A stretch of DNA of 64,000 nucleotides from Polytrichum commune (lineage: Eukaryota; Streptophyta; Polytrichopsida; Polytrichales; Polytrichaceae), in assembly GCA_950295325.1 (NCBI GenBank), contig OX485809.1:3040001-3104000 (forward strand). The letters are read 5' to 3'. Below, one piece after another: positions 23,618-34,435 of this stretch. The notes beneath the pieces are model-generated. The model searched no databases and had not been told where the DNA came from. It saw nothing but the letters and a program-made list of their open reading frames with translations. Numbering within the stretch: the stretch's first letter is position 1; the number at the start of each line of letters is the position of its first letter. Both the position numbers and the translations under genes were made by a program.

Positions 23618-24640
23618 ATGGCGGCCGCTAAACGTTCGAAAAAGGGCGAGAGTGAGTTGCGACAAGAAGACGATCGAGAAGACTTAGCACCGGGAGTCGA
23701 AATTGCGACTCAAGGTGAAGAGGGCGGGTCGAGCAAGAAAATTCGGGCCACCCGCAAGAAGAAAGTTCTTCAGGGTGAGAAAACCGCAAGTTAACTCCGA
23801 GAGGAGTTGAATTTAGAGCCAATTGCCGTTGAGACCAACCCGGAGCCAGGTGAGGTCAATCAAGGCATGACTGAGTTGGAACAACCCAACATACCGCTCG
23901 TTGCGAGCGATGAGGTTGACTCCGACGGGTTCGAAAGTGACTCGGACTGAAAATGACCTAGATGAAGTGAAACGCCAGTTGCGAGGCTTAAGGATGAGGT
24001 CAAAGAGATAAGGGCGGTAATGACCAACCTTTATTGACGAAAACCACTTATTGATGGAATTTCTTAAGAGCACGCGAAGTGCTTCGTCGGATGGACCTCG
24101 GCCCACGTACATGAAAAACGTGCCTAAACCAATGACGTGGGATACGAGAGACAAAAGAAATATAGAGGCATTCCTTACCGAGTACGAAGTGTACTGTGAC
24201 GCCTCGGGCTAAATTGGCGACGAGGTGCGAGTAAGGAGTTTTGGGTCATTCCTTAAGGATGGCGCATCCATTGCCTTTGCGGCTTGGAGGGGCTCGCGCG
24301 GCAATGACCTTTTGTGGGATGCGCTAAAGGAATGGGGGGTGGATGCGTGGCGAAAGCCGCATCAGCATCTACTCGACGTCACGGCACTAGGCGCTATGAA
24401 GTGGCGGAGTGATAAAAACCTCTCGCGGTACGCCGAAGAATATAAGACAAAGTTCTTGCAGTTGGACTGCGAGAAGAATCCGCATTTAGGATGATGGGAT
24501 CATTCCTAGCTAGCCTAGACGAAAATATTCGTCGTAAAGTGTGGGAGAGGAAAAACTTCCCCACCACGATGATGGAACTACTTGACGTAGTTATTCATCT
24601 AGGTGACGCGAGGGAGGTTGGCCGCCCTTAAATCCCGAAT
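23618..24640 (+). pseudogene. Gypsy-type gag, frame-broken
   Basis: An ATG at 23,618 opens a Lys/Glu-rich N-terminus of about 60 residues, closed by a stop near 23,794. Further on, a capsid-like segment (about 24,130-24,620) reads through two frames. It includes the words IEAFLTEYEVYCDASG and LSRYAEEYKTKFLQLDC, typical in character of retrotransposon Gag helices. At least two stops and two frameshifts interrupt it. It lies directly downstream of the primer site, as expected for gag. Family placement rests on this order and on the zinc knuckle and protease that follow. It cannot be functional as read. Confidence 0.75.
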
Positions 24641-25500
24641 GATAAACGGCCGTTCGAAAGGAATTTCGAGGGTGGAAAATACAAATTTCCAAAGCGAAAT
24701 ATGAGGCTAAGGAAGAAGACGAAGGGAAATCGGTTGGAAAACCAACCACCCCGAAAGGTTACGTAAAGCGGGCGAAGCGAGTCGACTCGAAAGACGCAAC
24801 TAAGAAATGCCTTTGTTTCAAATGCGGGAAAGCGGGCCACATGGTGAGGGAGTGCCGTGAAGGTGAGGGCGGAAAGGTAGAGTTGAACTCTACCACGATT
24901 GCGCCACCCGAAAGGCAAGCCGATTGGCCGCCCGCGACCTCAATTAAAGAGAGTGTGTTTAAGCAGGGGTACCGGGTGCTCGAGAGCTTAAGTCGTAGAT
25001 TGCTAGTAGCCGAAGGTGGCTTCGAAGCAATTCTCTCGTTAGTTAGTCCGACTAAGAAAGGTCTAGTATATTTGAAAGGCCAAATAAACGGGACTAATGT
25101 TTCTATGTCGATTGATACAGGGGCCTCAAATTTATTTATGACGCCGAGGTGCGCCGAGAAGTTGAAGGTGGAGGTGACGGACACGGCCTTACCCGTGAAG
25201 ATCAATTTCGCGCAAGTTGCTAAAGGAGTGCGCTTCAAGGCGGGTGGAGTAAAGTTCGACGAGGACTTTACGATTTGCGGACTAGAGGGCGTAGATATAG
25301 TATTAGGAACTACGTTCCTGCACTACTATGGAGTGGAGATTAGGCAAAGGTCAGCGTTCACGTAGTAATAGTAGGTTCGGATGAAAATCCGAAGTCGCTA
25401 CCATTTACTAGACTAGCGGGGCTAGATGGACTAGGAATAAATCTAGTCACGAAAGAGATGCTCTTTGAAGAGCAATTTGTATTGATCTTAAACGAGAACT
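24640..25500 (+). pseudogene. Gypsy-type zinc knuckle and retropepsin protease
   Basis: One frame stays open from about 24,640 to 25,365. It shows a CCHC zinc knuckle (CFKCGKAGHMVREC, about 24,811-24,852), a linker, then an aspartic protease: catalytic DTGAS near 25,120 and the C-terminal IVLG motif near 25,300. A stop follows. Coding-like sequence in another frame (FTRLAGLDGLGINLVTKEM) continues to about 25,500 before A+T-rich DNA begins. No reverse transcriptase, RNase H or integrase follows, so the element is truncated at its 3' side. A zinc knuckle and retropepsin after an iMet primer site fit a plant Gypsy/Ty3 element. Confidence 0.82.
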
Positions 25501-26300
25501 TTCTCTGTAAACTTTCTCTAATATATTTTTCTGAACTTATATATATATCATAATTATCTAGTGTTACACTTTGTTTTTCTGTAATTAACTTCATTAATAA
25601 TAAACTTGTTCGTTTGCAAATAATCATCTTCATTCTAAATTAACTTTTCTTGCTCGTAAATATTTACAGAGCATCAAAATATTAAAATATATATTAAATT
25701 TCATATTTGCATTGTTCTTGAATAAAATTTAACAGTATATTAAATATAAAAAGAAAAATTTATATTGATATCATTATAGTTCACTAAAACTTTTCTTATT
25801 ATATATCTTAATTTTGAAACCATTAATGAATATCTGTGCTGACCTTAGAATATTTGACATAAAAATTAGTCACACCAAAGACACTAAATACAAGCGATAT
25901 AAAAAATTAAAAAAATTGATTTTAAATGTCGATTGTCAATTACTGATATGATTTGAAATGTATGTTTATTGAAGATAACAGACGTTTTTGTATGAGAACA
26001 AACTGCGTCAACTTTCAATTATATCTGATCATTCTGTAACTGGCTTCTAAAAACCAAATATTTTGATGAATCATTAGTTTCCATCTGCAACAAACATATG
26101 AAAATAACTACAGTAATTTAGTTTTCCAAATATTAAATAATTTATAAGACAAACATATATATCTTCAAAAAGTTAATTTTTTAAATAATAGATGAATAAT
26201 TATTATGAAAAATAATATGAATTAAATGCAAGTTATATAAAATAAATGTGGTACAAATTATTTTATATTTTTTTATTAAAATCTCGAATTAATAATATTT
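25501..26300. other. very A+T-rich block
   Basis: Non-coding, with the same composition as 21,831-23,320. It begins abruptly where the Gypsy coding sequence is cut off. Confidence 0.55.
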
Positions 26301-28345
26301 CAAGTGCGTGTGTGAGCCCAAAAGGGTGCCCACATTTAGTCTTAGACCCTTGAAACGTTAGTTGATGCACTTTGAAGTAGCATGTTACTTCACAAAAATA
26401 TAAAAAGAGTGAAATGTTAGTCTTAGAAGTACCATGTTGTAAGAGGCTAGGATGTGAGTTGTTATTGTGTTTTTACCTTCGGAAGGATTTGAGTTAATGA
26501 GGATAGGTAAGGAGAACTTGGATTGAGTAGTTAGTGAGTAGGCTAGTACAAATGGATGGAGACAACCAAAGTGACTCAAGAGGCAAGTGCATTCAAATTG
26601 GGATGAATGGAGGATCACATGGAGCGCACAAGTGGACCACCTCATCATGGCCACTTAATGGGGAAGGCCCAAGGAAGAATGCAAGGTGGAGGATAAGCAA
26701 ATTCTCAAAGCACCAATCAAATCACGAGTTAAGCATCGTGGTTTGAATTAAGTGGTGAGCGACGATTTGGGAAAGTAAGGGGAGAAAGTTATGGCGGCGG
26801 AAAGCGAAGGAGGCTAAGTTTGGGTTGAAGCATCCCAAGTTTGGTAAAGTGTGGTAGGTAGGAAGCCAAGGCTAGTTAAATGTTCGAATTAGGATCCTTG
26901 TTGATCATTTGAGGGAGGGAGGCTTAGAAGATAGGATTGGCGCCTACTAAGTAGGAGGAAATCTCAAGGGCTTATCGTGAGCCTTGAGGGTGCTCACCCC
27001 CTCAAGCTTACTATATAATCCCTCATTCTTCCCTCACTCATCCTCTCTTTCCTTTGTGCTCCAAGGCACCCCACGAGTTATAAGTGTGGGTGTGGGAAGC
27101 CATATTGGAGCACATGTGTGTGCTTAGTTTTTAGTTTGAGAGCCAAGGCTTGTTAGCCTTGAAGAGGGCTTGACCTCTTGGTAGAATTAGTGTTGACGTG
27201 AAGGATTTAAAAGTTAATTCATGATTCCAATTTGTGGTACTTAAAGTTCATGTTTTGAATACACGTGGTTGCAAGTTCCATGTTTAAGAGTTGAGCACTT
27301 GATGTTATGATGAGTGCAAAAATATACTTGTGTGGATTAGTTAGTCTTAGTGAAGTTAGGAAATTCTCTCTCCCCCTCTCCTCTCTAGGATTTTAGGATT
27401 TTAGGATTAGAGAAGAATTGTGTGATTAGAAAGGGGTTGTTAGTAGAATTAGGGAAATTAGGTAGGAAGATTAGTTAAGGGCTTGAATAATTAGTGAGGT
27501 AGTTGGGGATTACAACTACAAAGTTGTGGGTTCATGAAGGAGCTGGGTTTATGAAGGAGCTGGGTTTGTTTAGTTAGAAAGTAAAGAGCTGGGTTTATGA
27601 AGGACCTGGGTTTGTTTAGTTAGAAGCTAAGAAGCTGGGTTCATGAAGGAGCTTAGTAGATAGCCTACCTAATTAGCTCATAGACAAGTAGTTAGTTACA
27701 TTATGCTAGTTAGTGTTATGTGTGGCTTTCACAAGTAAATGTATTTGAGATTGACTATAGAGAAGAGTGTTTTTTTTAACACTTGCATCCTCTCTTTAAA
27801 AATAAACCACGTGCACAAATTAATGGAGAATGTGGAGCACTCTCGCGATGGCAAGACAAAGGAAGCAAAGACCAAAGGTGCGAGGGAGAGATTGACATAA
27901 GTCACATAAGTATTTCTTAATACTTAAAGGCTTATGTACGGTATGGAGACACCAAGTGAGACCTCTTATAGTAGCGATACGGAATACACAAGTGATAGTT
28001 CAAGTGGTAGTATAGAGTCAACGGCACGGACTCCATTTAGGAGAGGGATATCCTTAAGGGCTTGTGTAGCTAAAGCGGCCGGATGGACGTTAGAAGCAAA
28101 CAAAGACAAAATAGCACCCGAGCATAAGGAGGTTAAAATAACATAGTTAACTTGTACATTCTCCACATACGTATTGAAATTGTACATTGAGTTGTTAAAA
28201 GTGAAATTCCAGTTAAATCCAAGACCACTTGAAGGGTGAACCTTGCACTATGGACTCATCCAAGTCCAAATCCAATACCGCGGAGGAATGTGAACCCAAA
28301 ACCACTACTCGGACTACGGACGCTTAAGGGTGGGGGGTTTGGCCT
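26301..28345. other. 2-kb island of ordinary composition between A+T-rich blocks
   Basis: It has sharp compositional edges on both sides. Inside, 27,530-27,655 holds a degenerate tandem repeat built on TGAAGGAGCTGGGTTT. A 70-codon frame (27,934-28,146) is Ser/Thr-rich at its start and unidentified. The right edge reads AAGGGTGGGGGGTTTGG, which could be a polypurine tract. The island may therefore be the 3' internal region of an LTR element, possibly the Gypsy whose 5' part lies at 23.5 kb. That is inference only. Confidence 0.35.
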
Positions 28346-28945
28346 CACAGCGTGACAAAAATAAATATTATAAAAATGTATTATAGGATGTACTGATAAT
28401 GTATAATATATTTTAAATATAATTAAAATATAAATATAAACTTTGAGAATTTCTTCAAAATTAAAGTCGATGTTTAAAATTCTAGAATAGATCTTGTGTG
28501 TTCAAATGGTCCAATTCTATGGACATAATATTTTCAATTTCATACACAAATGTTTGATAATTTTAAATTATATTTAAAAAAATAAATATATACTAATTTC
28601 AGAATTAATACAAAATTTTAAAAATAAATACACACTCATGACGAGTTTAAAGTTCTAGGATTTAAGGTTCTCTACGATATTGGCGATACCACTAATATCT
28701 TTGTACTATTGATGAATATTATTCTAAATACTTTGCTATAATATCAATTTTGTACTTCAATATTTGTTTAAAAAAAAAATCGGTTCGAAATGCATATTAT
28801 TATATAGTGTATATTTATATATATACAAATTATAGTAATATATTTTTATATAAATTATATGCATATATCCTTATACAAAACACAATTATATATAGTTTTA
28901 TACATACAAACAATAAACATATAAATCTGTTTTAGATATTTTATT
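28346..28945. other. very A+T-rich block
   Basis: Non-coding. A plus-strand frame at 28,750-28,935 is only Y/I/N/K read from A/T runs. Confidence 0.5.
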
Positions 28946-30690
28946 ATGCTGTCCCTTCGACTTTAGTAACGACTACAGAAACCAGCTCTTCCAACACCGA
29001 GCGTCTAAGGGAGACATCACCGCCTCAGCCAACACCTGCCATAGCCAGCAACCCTCTACGCCGCTCTGACCGCATACGGCACTTCCTTCGACACCTTCAG
29101 GATTTTGCCGCTCACGTTGAACTTGATCTCTCTGACTCTCCACTAGAGCTTCAACCCGAGCTCACCTTCCAACATGTGCACACTAATCCTTTCTGGAAAG
29201 CCGCTATGCAAGCAGAAATGGACTCCATTCGCAGCAACAACACATGGACGTTGGTTGCACTCCCTCCCCATAAGAGAGCCATATCCTCAAAATGGGTCTT
29301 CAAAATAAAAACCTGCAACAATGGTAATCCTCCTTGATACAAAGCGAGACCGGTGGCACGCGGCTTTGAACAAGAGGACGGTTTAAATTTCCTCGACACC
29401 TTCGCCCCGGTTGTCAGGTGGAAGACGATACAGATTCTCATCGCCATCACCACACATCTTAACTGGCCAATTCACCAGTTCGACGTCTTGATCGCCTTCT
29501 TCAACGGTATTCTTACGGAAGAAGTCTACATGCAACAACCGCTTGGGTTTATTTGACGAGAAACCGAACACCTTGTCTGTAAGCTCCACAAGTTCCTCTA
29601 TGGACTTCGCCAAAGCCCACGTGCTTGGTATGCACACCTCCATGCCGTCCTCCTCGTCTGACAACTCACTCAATCCCAGACAGACCCTAATCTCTACTTC
29701 GCGCTTATTAGCAACAACACAATTGCAGTCCTCGTCGACGTCGACGACATCCTTATCACTGGAAGCGACATTCGGCTCAACACCAAACTGAAAAACCATC
29801 TTCAATGCACCTTCAAGACCAATGACCTTGGTCCAATTCACAGATACCTTGGCGTCCAATTCGACAAAGTCTCCATGGGGCTACGCATGCACCAAACCGA
29901 CTATGCCTTAGGCATTCTCAGCCTTTTCAACATGGAGGAATGTACACCCACTCACACCCCTCTTCCCGAGGCTATGTCCTTGTCCAAAGATTCCAGTACT
30001 CCCCCTGTCAATGCTACAATTTATAGGATGCTTGTAGGAAAATTATTCTTTCTTACTAAAACACGGCCAGACATTGCACATGCCGTCAGTGTTGTAAGCA
30101 GGTTCATATAGAGTCCCCAAGAAGCCCACCTTCAAGCCGCAAAACATATTCTACGCTATGTGCGTCGATACCCAGATCTTGGCTTGTTTTTTAAACAAGG
30201 GAAGGAGAATCATCTTCGTGGATACAACAACGCCGACTACAGACAAGATGTAGATGACAAAATTTCTGTAGGAGCATACATTTTCTATCTAGGAAATTCA
30301 CCTATTTCTTGGGACTTCAAGAAACAGTCTAGCACCTCTAGGTCCTCCTGTGAATCCGAATACAGAGCTCTTGCTCAGTGCTCGTGTGAAGCTATATGGA
30401 TTAGGAGATTGTTAGGTGAGCTCAAAATTCTTGGCAACCAACCAACCAATCTCTACTGCGACAATCAAAGTAGCATCAAACTCAGCTATAATCCAGTGTT
30501 TCATGAAAATTCCAAACATTTCGAAATTGATTTACACTTCACTCGACAAAAGGTCGAAGACAACATCATCAAGGTGGAATTTGTTCCCTCTTAAGAGCAA
30601 CCCGCTGACATCCTCACGAAATCGCTCGGAAGGACCAAGTTTGAAGCCTGCAGAGAAAGGCTTCATCTTCGCAGGGACTTCAATTCTCAT
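28946..30690 (+). pseudogene. Copia-type pol fragment (RT and RNase H)
   Basis: A single frame, interrupted only by stops, reads through the C-terminal part of a Ty1/Copia polyprotein. It starts with a Ser/Pro-rich linker, then RT (WKAAMQAEMDSIRSNNTW near 29,200; FAPVVRWKTI near 29,400; FLYGLRQSPRAWYAHL near 29,600). The catalytic box reads DVDD instead of YVDD near 29,740. RNase H follows (STSRSSCESEYRALAQ near 30,340; ILTKSLGRTKFEACRERL near 30,615). Five in-frame stops occur near 29,336, 29,554, 29,669, 30,109 and 30,592, but no frameshift. Gag, protease and integrase are missing, so the copy is 5'-truncated, and its 3' LTR lies at 31,484. Confidence 0.93.
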
Positions 30691-31483
30691 CCCCTCACTA
30701 AGTGACGGGGAAAATAAACCCTCAGAGAGTCTTCGGAAGAACGATTCCACACTCCGTCTGAACCTATCTCCTCACTTGGCCAACTCTCACTCTCACTGCA
30801 GTTGTAAAATTCCCCTGAACAAGGGATTCCGGCTCTCGCACACACACAGTCGACCTCGACTGAACTACCTGATGAACTCCAAGTCCTCTCGCTCTTCCAA
30901 CTCCTGCCCGTCACCAACTGATGACTAGTCGACTGCGAAGCAAAGTCCTCCAGGCTCTCGGATAACAACACCGAAATGGATCTCAGTTCGTCCTCAACTC
31001 GCTCCCGTAAGGGAGCACGACACTCCCTACGCTCCTCAAGATACTGAATCAATCCAGGAGTGTCGACTCTGACTACTTCCAGCACAGTCCACTCCAGCGA
31101 CCTCGCATAACTCTCCTTCCAAGCATGGTTCACTCTCCTGAACCTTCACAAAAGAGAGATGTTCACTCTCTTGTGGAGCAGTGGCTAAATTCTCTCAAGG
31201 ACCAATTCATCATTTAGAAGGGGAAGTAAAGTGGCTGCACCGACTTTTCCCTTCGGATTTTCCTCTCTCAAAATCTGCGCACTTCTGTCGAAAACCCTCT
31301 CTTCGATCACATCTATCAATTGGCTGATCCCACGCCTCAACATCATCAATATTGTCCATATCAGTAACGTTAGCAATCGGAACCAAGTTATCTCCCTCAG
31401 CCGCAAATCCATCTCTTCCCACGATCACTGACGGCTTGACACTTGTACTTTAGTTCTCAAGACGTCTTGTGTGCAAGAGGGGG
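30691..31483. other. long 3' internal region of the Copia fragment
   Basis: About 790 bp separate the end of RNase H from the polypurine tract AAGAGGGGG just before the LTR, longer than most Copia elements have. On the minus strand, frames at 30,687-31,133 (148 codons) and 31,210-31,428 (72 codons) are open and rich in charged residues. They resemble no family I recognise. They may be chance products or remnants of an antisense ORF. Confidence 0.45.
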
Positions 31484-31685
31484 TGTTGAAACCCTGTCCA
31501 CAAGGCCGTTAGTGGTTAGCTATTATTTTATTCTTTTACTTAGGGTTTCCTTGATTAATTAGGTCTTATCAATTCTTGTACATATACAGTGAGTCTGCTC
31601 ACACCTCAATGAACCAGTTAGTTCCGGACAGTGAGCTCTGTCCTAGTTCATACACAATCCTACTTGTGTCTTGTGAGTTTCAACA
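31484..31685 (+). mobile_element. Copia 3' LTR, 202 bp
   Basis: It starts TGTTGAAACC and ends GTTTCAACA, giving 9-bp terminal inverted repeats and canonical TG/CA ends. It directly follows a polypurine tract. No matching 5' LTR was found upstream of 28,946, in line with 5' truncation. Confidence 0.85.
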
Positions 31686-32386
31686 CTTAGGTTGTGAAGA
31701 GGAATATAGGTAGAGTTCATATTTTCTCTGTTCTTGATTACACTATCTTTCGAGGTGCATGGTGTGGGAGTCCAAATTCGACGGAAATACGGAAATACGG
31801 AAATACGGATTCATTTTCCATATTTTACCCTGTTTGTATGAAGATAATAGGGTCCCTTAGGATAAATTAAGTGTATTAGGAAATAGGGCATTCTAAACCC
31901 GCCTTGCGCGATAAAAAGGATAAAAAGGAGTATTATTACTAGTCCGTCAAATTGAATTAGGGGGACCGTTTAATCATGGTCCGAACCGCTGGTCCGGACC
32001 AACTAACGGTTGCGCCAAGATTAGCCAACGGTCCGGAAGTGGCGGTTACAACGGATTTATGTCGGTTGGGGGAAAACCGTCGGAAAACGGTTGGTAACCG
32101 TTTTCCGTTAAACCCTAACGGCAACAGGGGAAGGAAGAGGGGGGAGGATATTTAAGGGTCCCTTCCTTCTCCTCCCCACTTTTTGCAAGGAGAAAAATTG
32201 TTGAGGGAACGAGTGGTGAGGCTGTGTTTTTTTTCGAGCCGCCACCAGTTGGATTGCTGGGACTCCGTAATTTCCAGTCACCGGCAGTTAGCTTGCCGGG
32301 ACTCCGTAGCAGTTCAGCGGAAGAGAGGGTACCCGGAAGAGAGAGAGTTTTCGTAATTGAGACGGAAGTTGAGAGAAGAGAGGAAG
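31686..32386. other. upstream region of a CCGG-rich retroelement
   Basis: Contains three to four tandem copies of GGAAATAC near 31,788-31,808, then GC-rich DNA with a promoter-like TATA box at 32,149. It is probably LTR or 5' leader of the element whose gag-like frames start at 32,387. LTR ends were not resolved. Confidence 0.45.
32149..32156 (+). promoter_or_regulatory. candidate TATA box
   Basis: TATTTAAG lies in an otherwise GC-rich stretch about 240 bp before the ATG at 32,387, as expected for a retroelement promoter. No other promoter element is recognised. Confidence 0.45.
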
Positions 32387-34435
32387 ATGCCGGAAACACG
32401 GGAAGAGGATCAGAGGGAACCCATCCCTATTCCGCTCAAAGCCCTAGTTCCTGCAATTCCAAGGGAGGACAGGGAGTTGCAGGAGCTAGCGGAGGATCTC
32501 CGGGTTATGGGCTGTGCGGGGTTGCTCGCCAAACCCTGGAACCTCCGGGCGGAAGATACCCTCCGGGAATTTAGTTTGAGAGAGGTAATCAGTGGCTAGG
32601 GACCAAGAGGAGGGATCCGGATAATTGGATTCCTGATGTTTGGAACAGGGTCTACGGGTTCCCGAGGGGAATTGCTTAGGGATGGGCCGGACGCCGTGAT
32701 GGCCTGTTTGCCGGAAAATTTAGAGGGGACGTGGATCCAAAGGACGGCTTCCACCCCGGGAACTGCCGGAACCTGAGAGAGCGGAGGGTGTTAGAATTCC
32801 TCCTGCCCATCCTTAACCCGGACAAGCCGAAGCGGATTAGCCTTACCATGGCTAACACCCTGTTTGGTGCTATGTCCGGAGTCCGGCCAGTGAATTGGGG
32901 TCTCATAATTCAGGAGATAGTAGGGCGGGCCCTCTCCCATATAGGCCGGAAACCCTCCTTCCTCTCCCCCTTCATTCTGCACCTCTATTAGCATTTTGAC
33001 TGTTTTACGGCTGAGGAGGAGGACCTGCTGACGATAGCGGTGGACGAGGTCACCTACAAGCTCCATCCGGAAGCCGGAGACCTCGAGACGGAAACTTCCA
33101 GCGACCCCATCATTCCAGAAGCACCTCCCTCTTCACCCGGAAGCCCGCTGCCACCCCTCCAGAGGCCAGTCTCCTCCCCCTCATTATCATCCAGAAGCCG
33201 GGCCCAGCCGGGAGACCACGTGGCGGAATGTGGATCTCTCCGCTTGGGACTTTCCGGAAAATCCCTTCAAGCGGGTCCAGGAGGGGATGGAGGACCTGCA
33301 GAACCAGTACTACCGGCTGGAACACATCGTCCGAGGAGCGAACCAGGCCCTGGACGACTGCGGACCCGGAAATATTCTCCAGGAGTTGGCCAAGAGGGCG
33401 GACAGGAAGGAACTCGAGCAGGCCAAGACAGAGAATGCTCACCTCACCGCGCAGGTAGCGGCCATGACTCAGGAGCTGAGTCAGAAGAGCGAAGAGATCC
33501 GGAAGTACCACGCGGAGCAGGCATTGGTCTTCAGCTGGATTCGGGAGCTGGTGGGGCATCCGGCAGAGATCGTCAACAAGGCGCATCTCTACGACTGGAT
33601 GATGGAGTCCGGAGAACCCGCTTCCGCCAGGCAGACCCTCCCCATCCTCGTGAAATATTCACGGACGATGAAGGATCTCATGGCGGAAATCCAGAAGGTG
33701 GTTCCGCCAAGCGGAACACCCCGGCGGGTACTCTACCCGGGTCCGCCTGGTTCACCAACCGGAACCCTCTACGAGGTAGTTGGTGAAGTCGCCCTGGTTC
33801 AGAACCCGCCAACGTCTGGAGGACCCAGCCAGCAGGGAGGCGACTCTCGGCCTGCTAGTTCCGGGAGAACTCCGAAAAGGGTCCGTTCTCCCCAGGTGAG
33901 GAGGAAGAGTACCGGGTCTGTTAGATCCGGACGAGGCCAGTCCCCTGTTCTGCGGACCTCGGATCGGTCCCGGACTCCGGATAGGGCTAGGACGCCGATA
34001 AAGCACCAGACTTCGGATCGAGAGGCAACTCCGAGTAGGGGTAAGGCCCCTATGGCCCAAGCCTCGTCGTCGTCTCCTCCGGACTGCCAAATGGTTAGCC
34101 CATTCCCTCCGCCACCCTCAAGGGCGGCCTCCAACAGGGATCCGCGGACTGCCTCGATCTCGGGCGGGCAAAATCCGGAACAGCGCACCGGAAGCGATCC
34201 TTCTCCGGTCCGGAGCATCCGGAAGGGGAGTACAGTTTCCGGAACACCAGGGACCGGAACACCGCGGACCGAGAGAACATCGGACTCGGAGGATGAGATT
34301 GCCCCTTCTCCGAACATGAGGAAGATGCTCACGCGGTTGCAGAAGGCGTCGCCAGGAGGCGGCTCATCCGCCGTCAGTGGACTAGGCAGCCAGTCGAAGG
34401 AGGGAGCGGATCAGAAGAAACACCGCTCTTCTTAG
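32387..34435 (+). pseudogene. gag-like ORF of an unclassified retroelement, frame-broken
   Basis: One protein can be followed through three pieces in two frames: 32,387-32,580, about 32,581-33,200 with stops near 32,677 and 32,991, and about 33,200-34,435 (open for 400 codons). The N-terminal part (VWNRVYGFPRG; RRVLEFLLPILNPDKPKR; HFDCFTAEEEDLL) recalls the globular domain that precedes coiled coils in plant retroelement ORFs. The middle (about 33,290-33,530) is a Gln/Glu/Lys-rich coiled coil. The C-terminal 200 residues are Ser/Arg/Pro/Thr-rich and disordered, with repeated RSRTPDR-type motifs, a nucleic-acid-binding look. There is no zinc knuckle, protease or RT. Family membership is uncertain. 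No function is assigned beyond a structural Gag-like role. Confidence 0.5.

Noticed and set aside
32115-34332. Minus-strand frames of 94-177 codons in the CCGG-rich element
   Set aside because: Antisense shadows of the gag-like frame caused by the GC-rich composition; residue content is Arg/Pro/Ser-rich without pattern.
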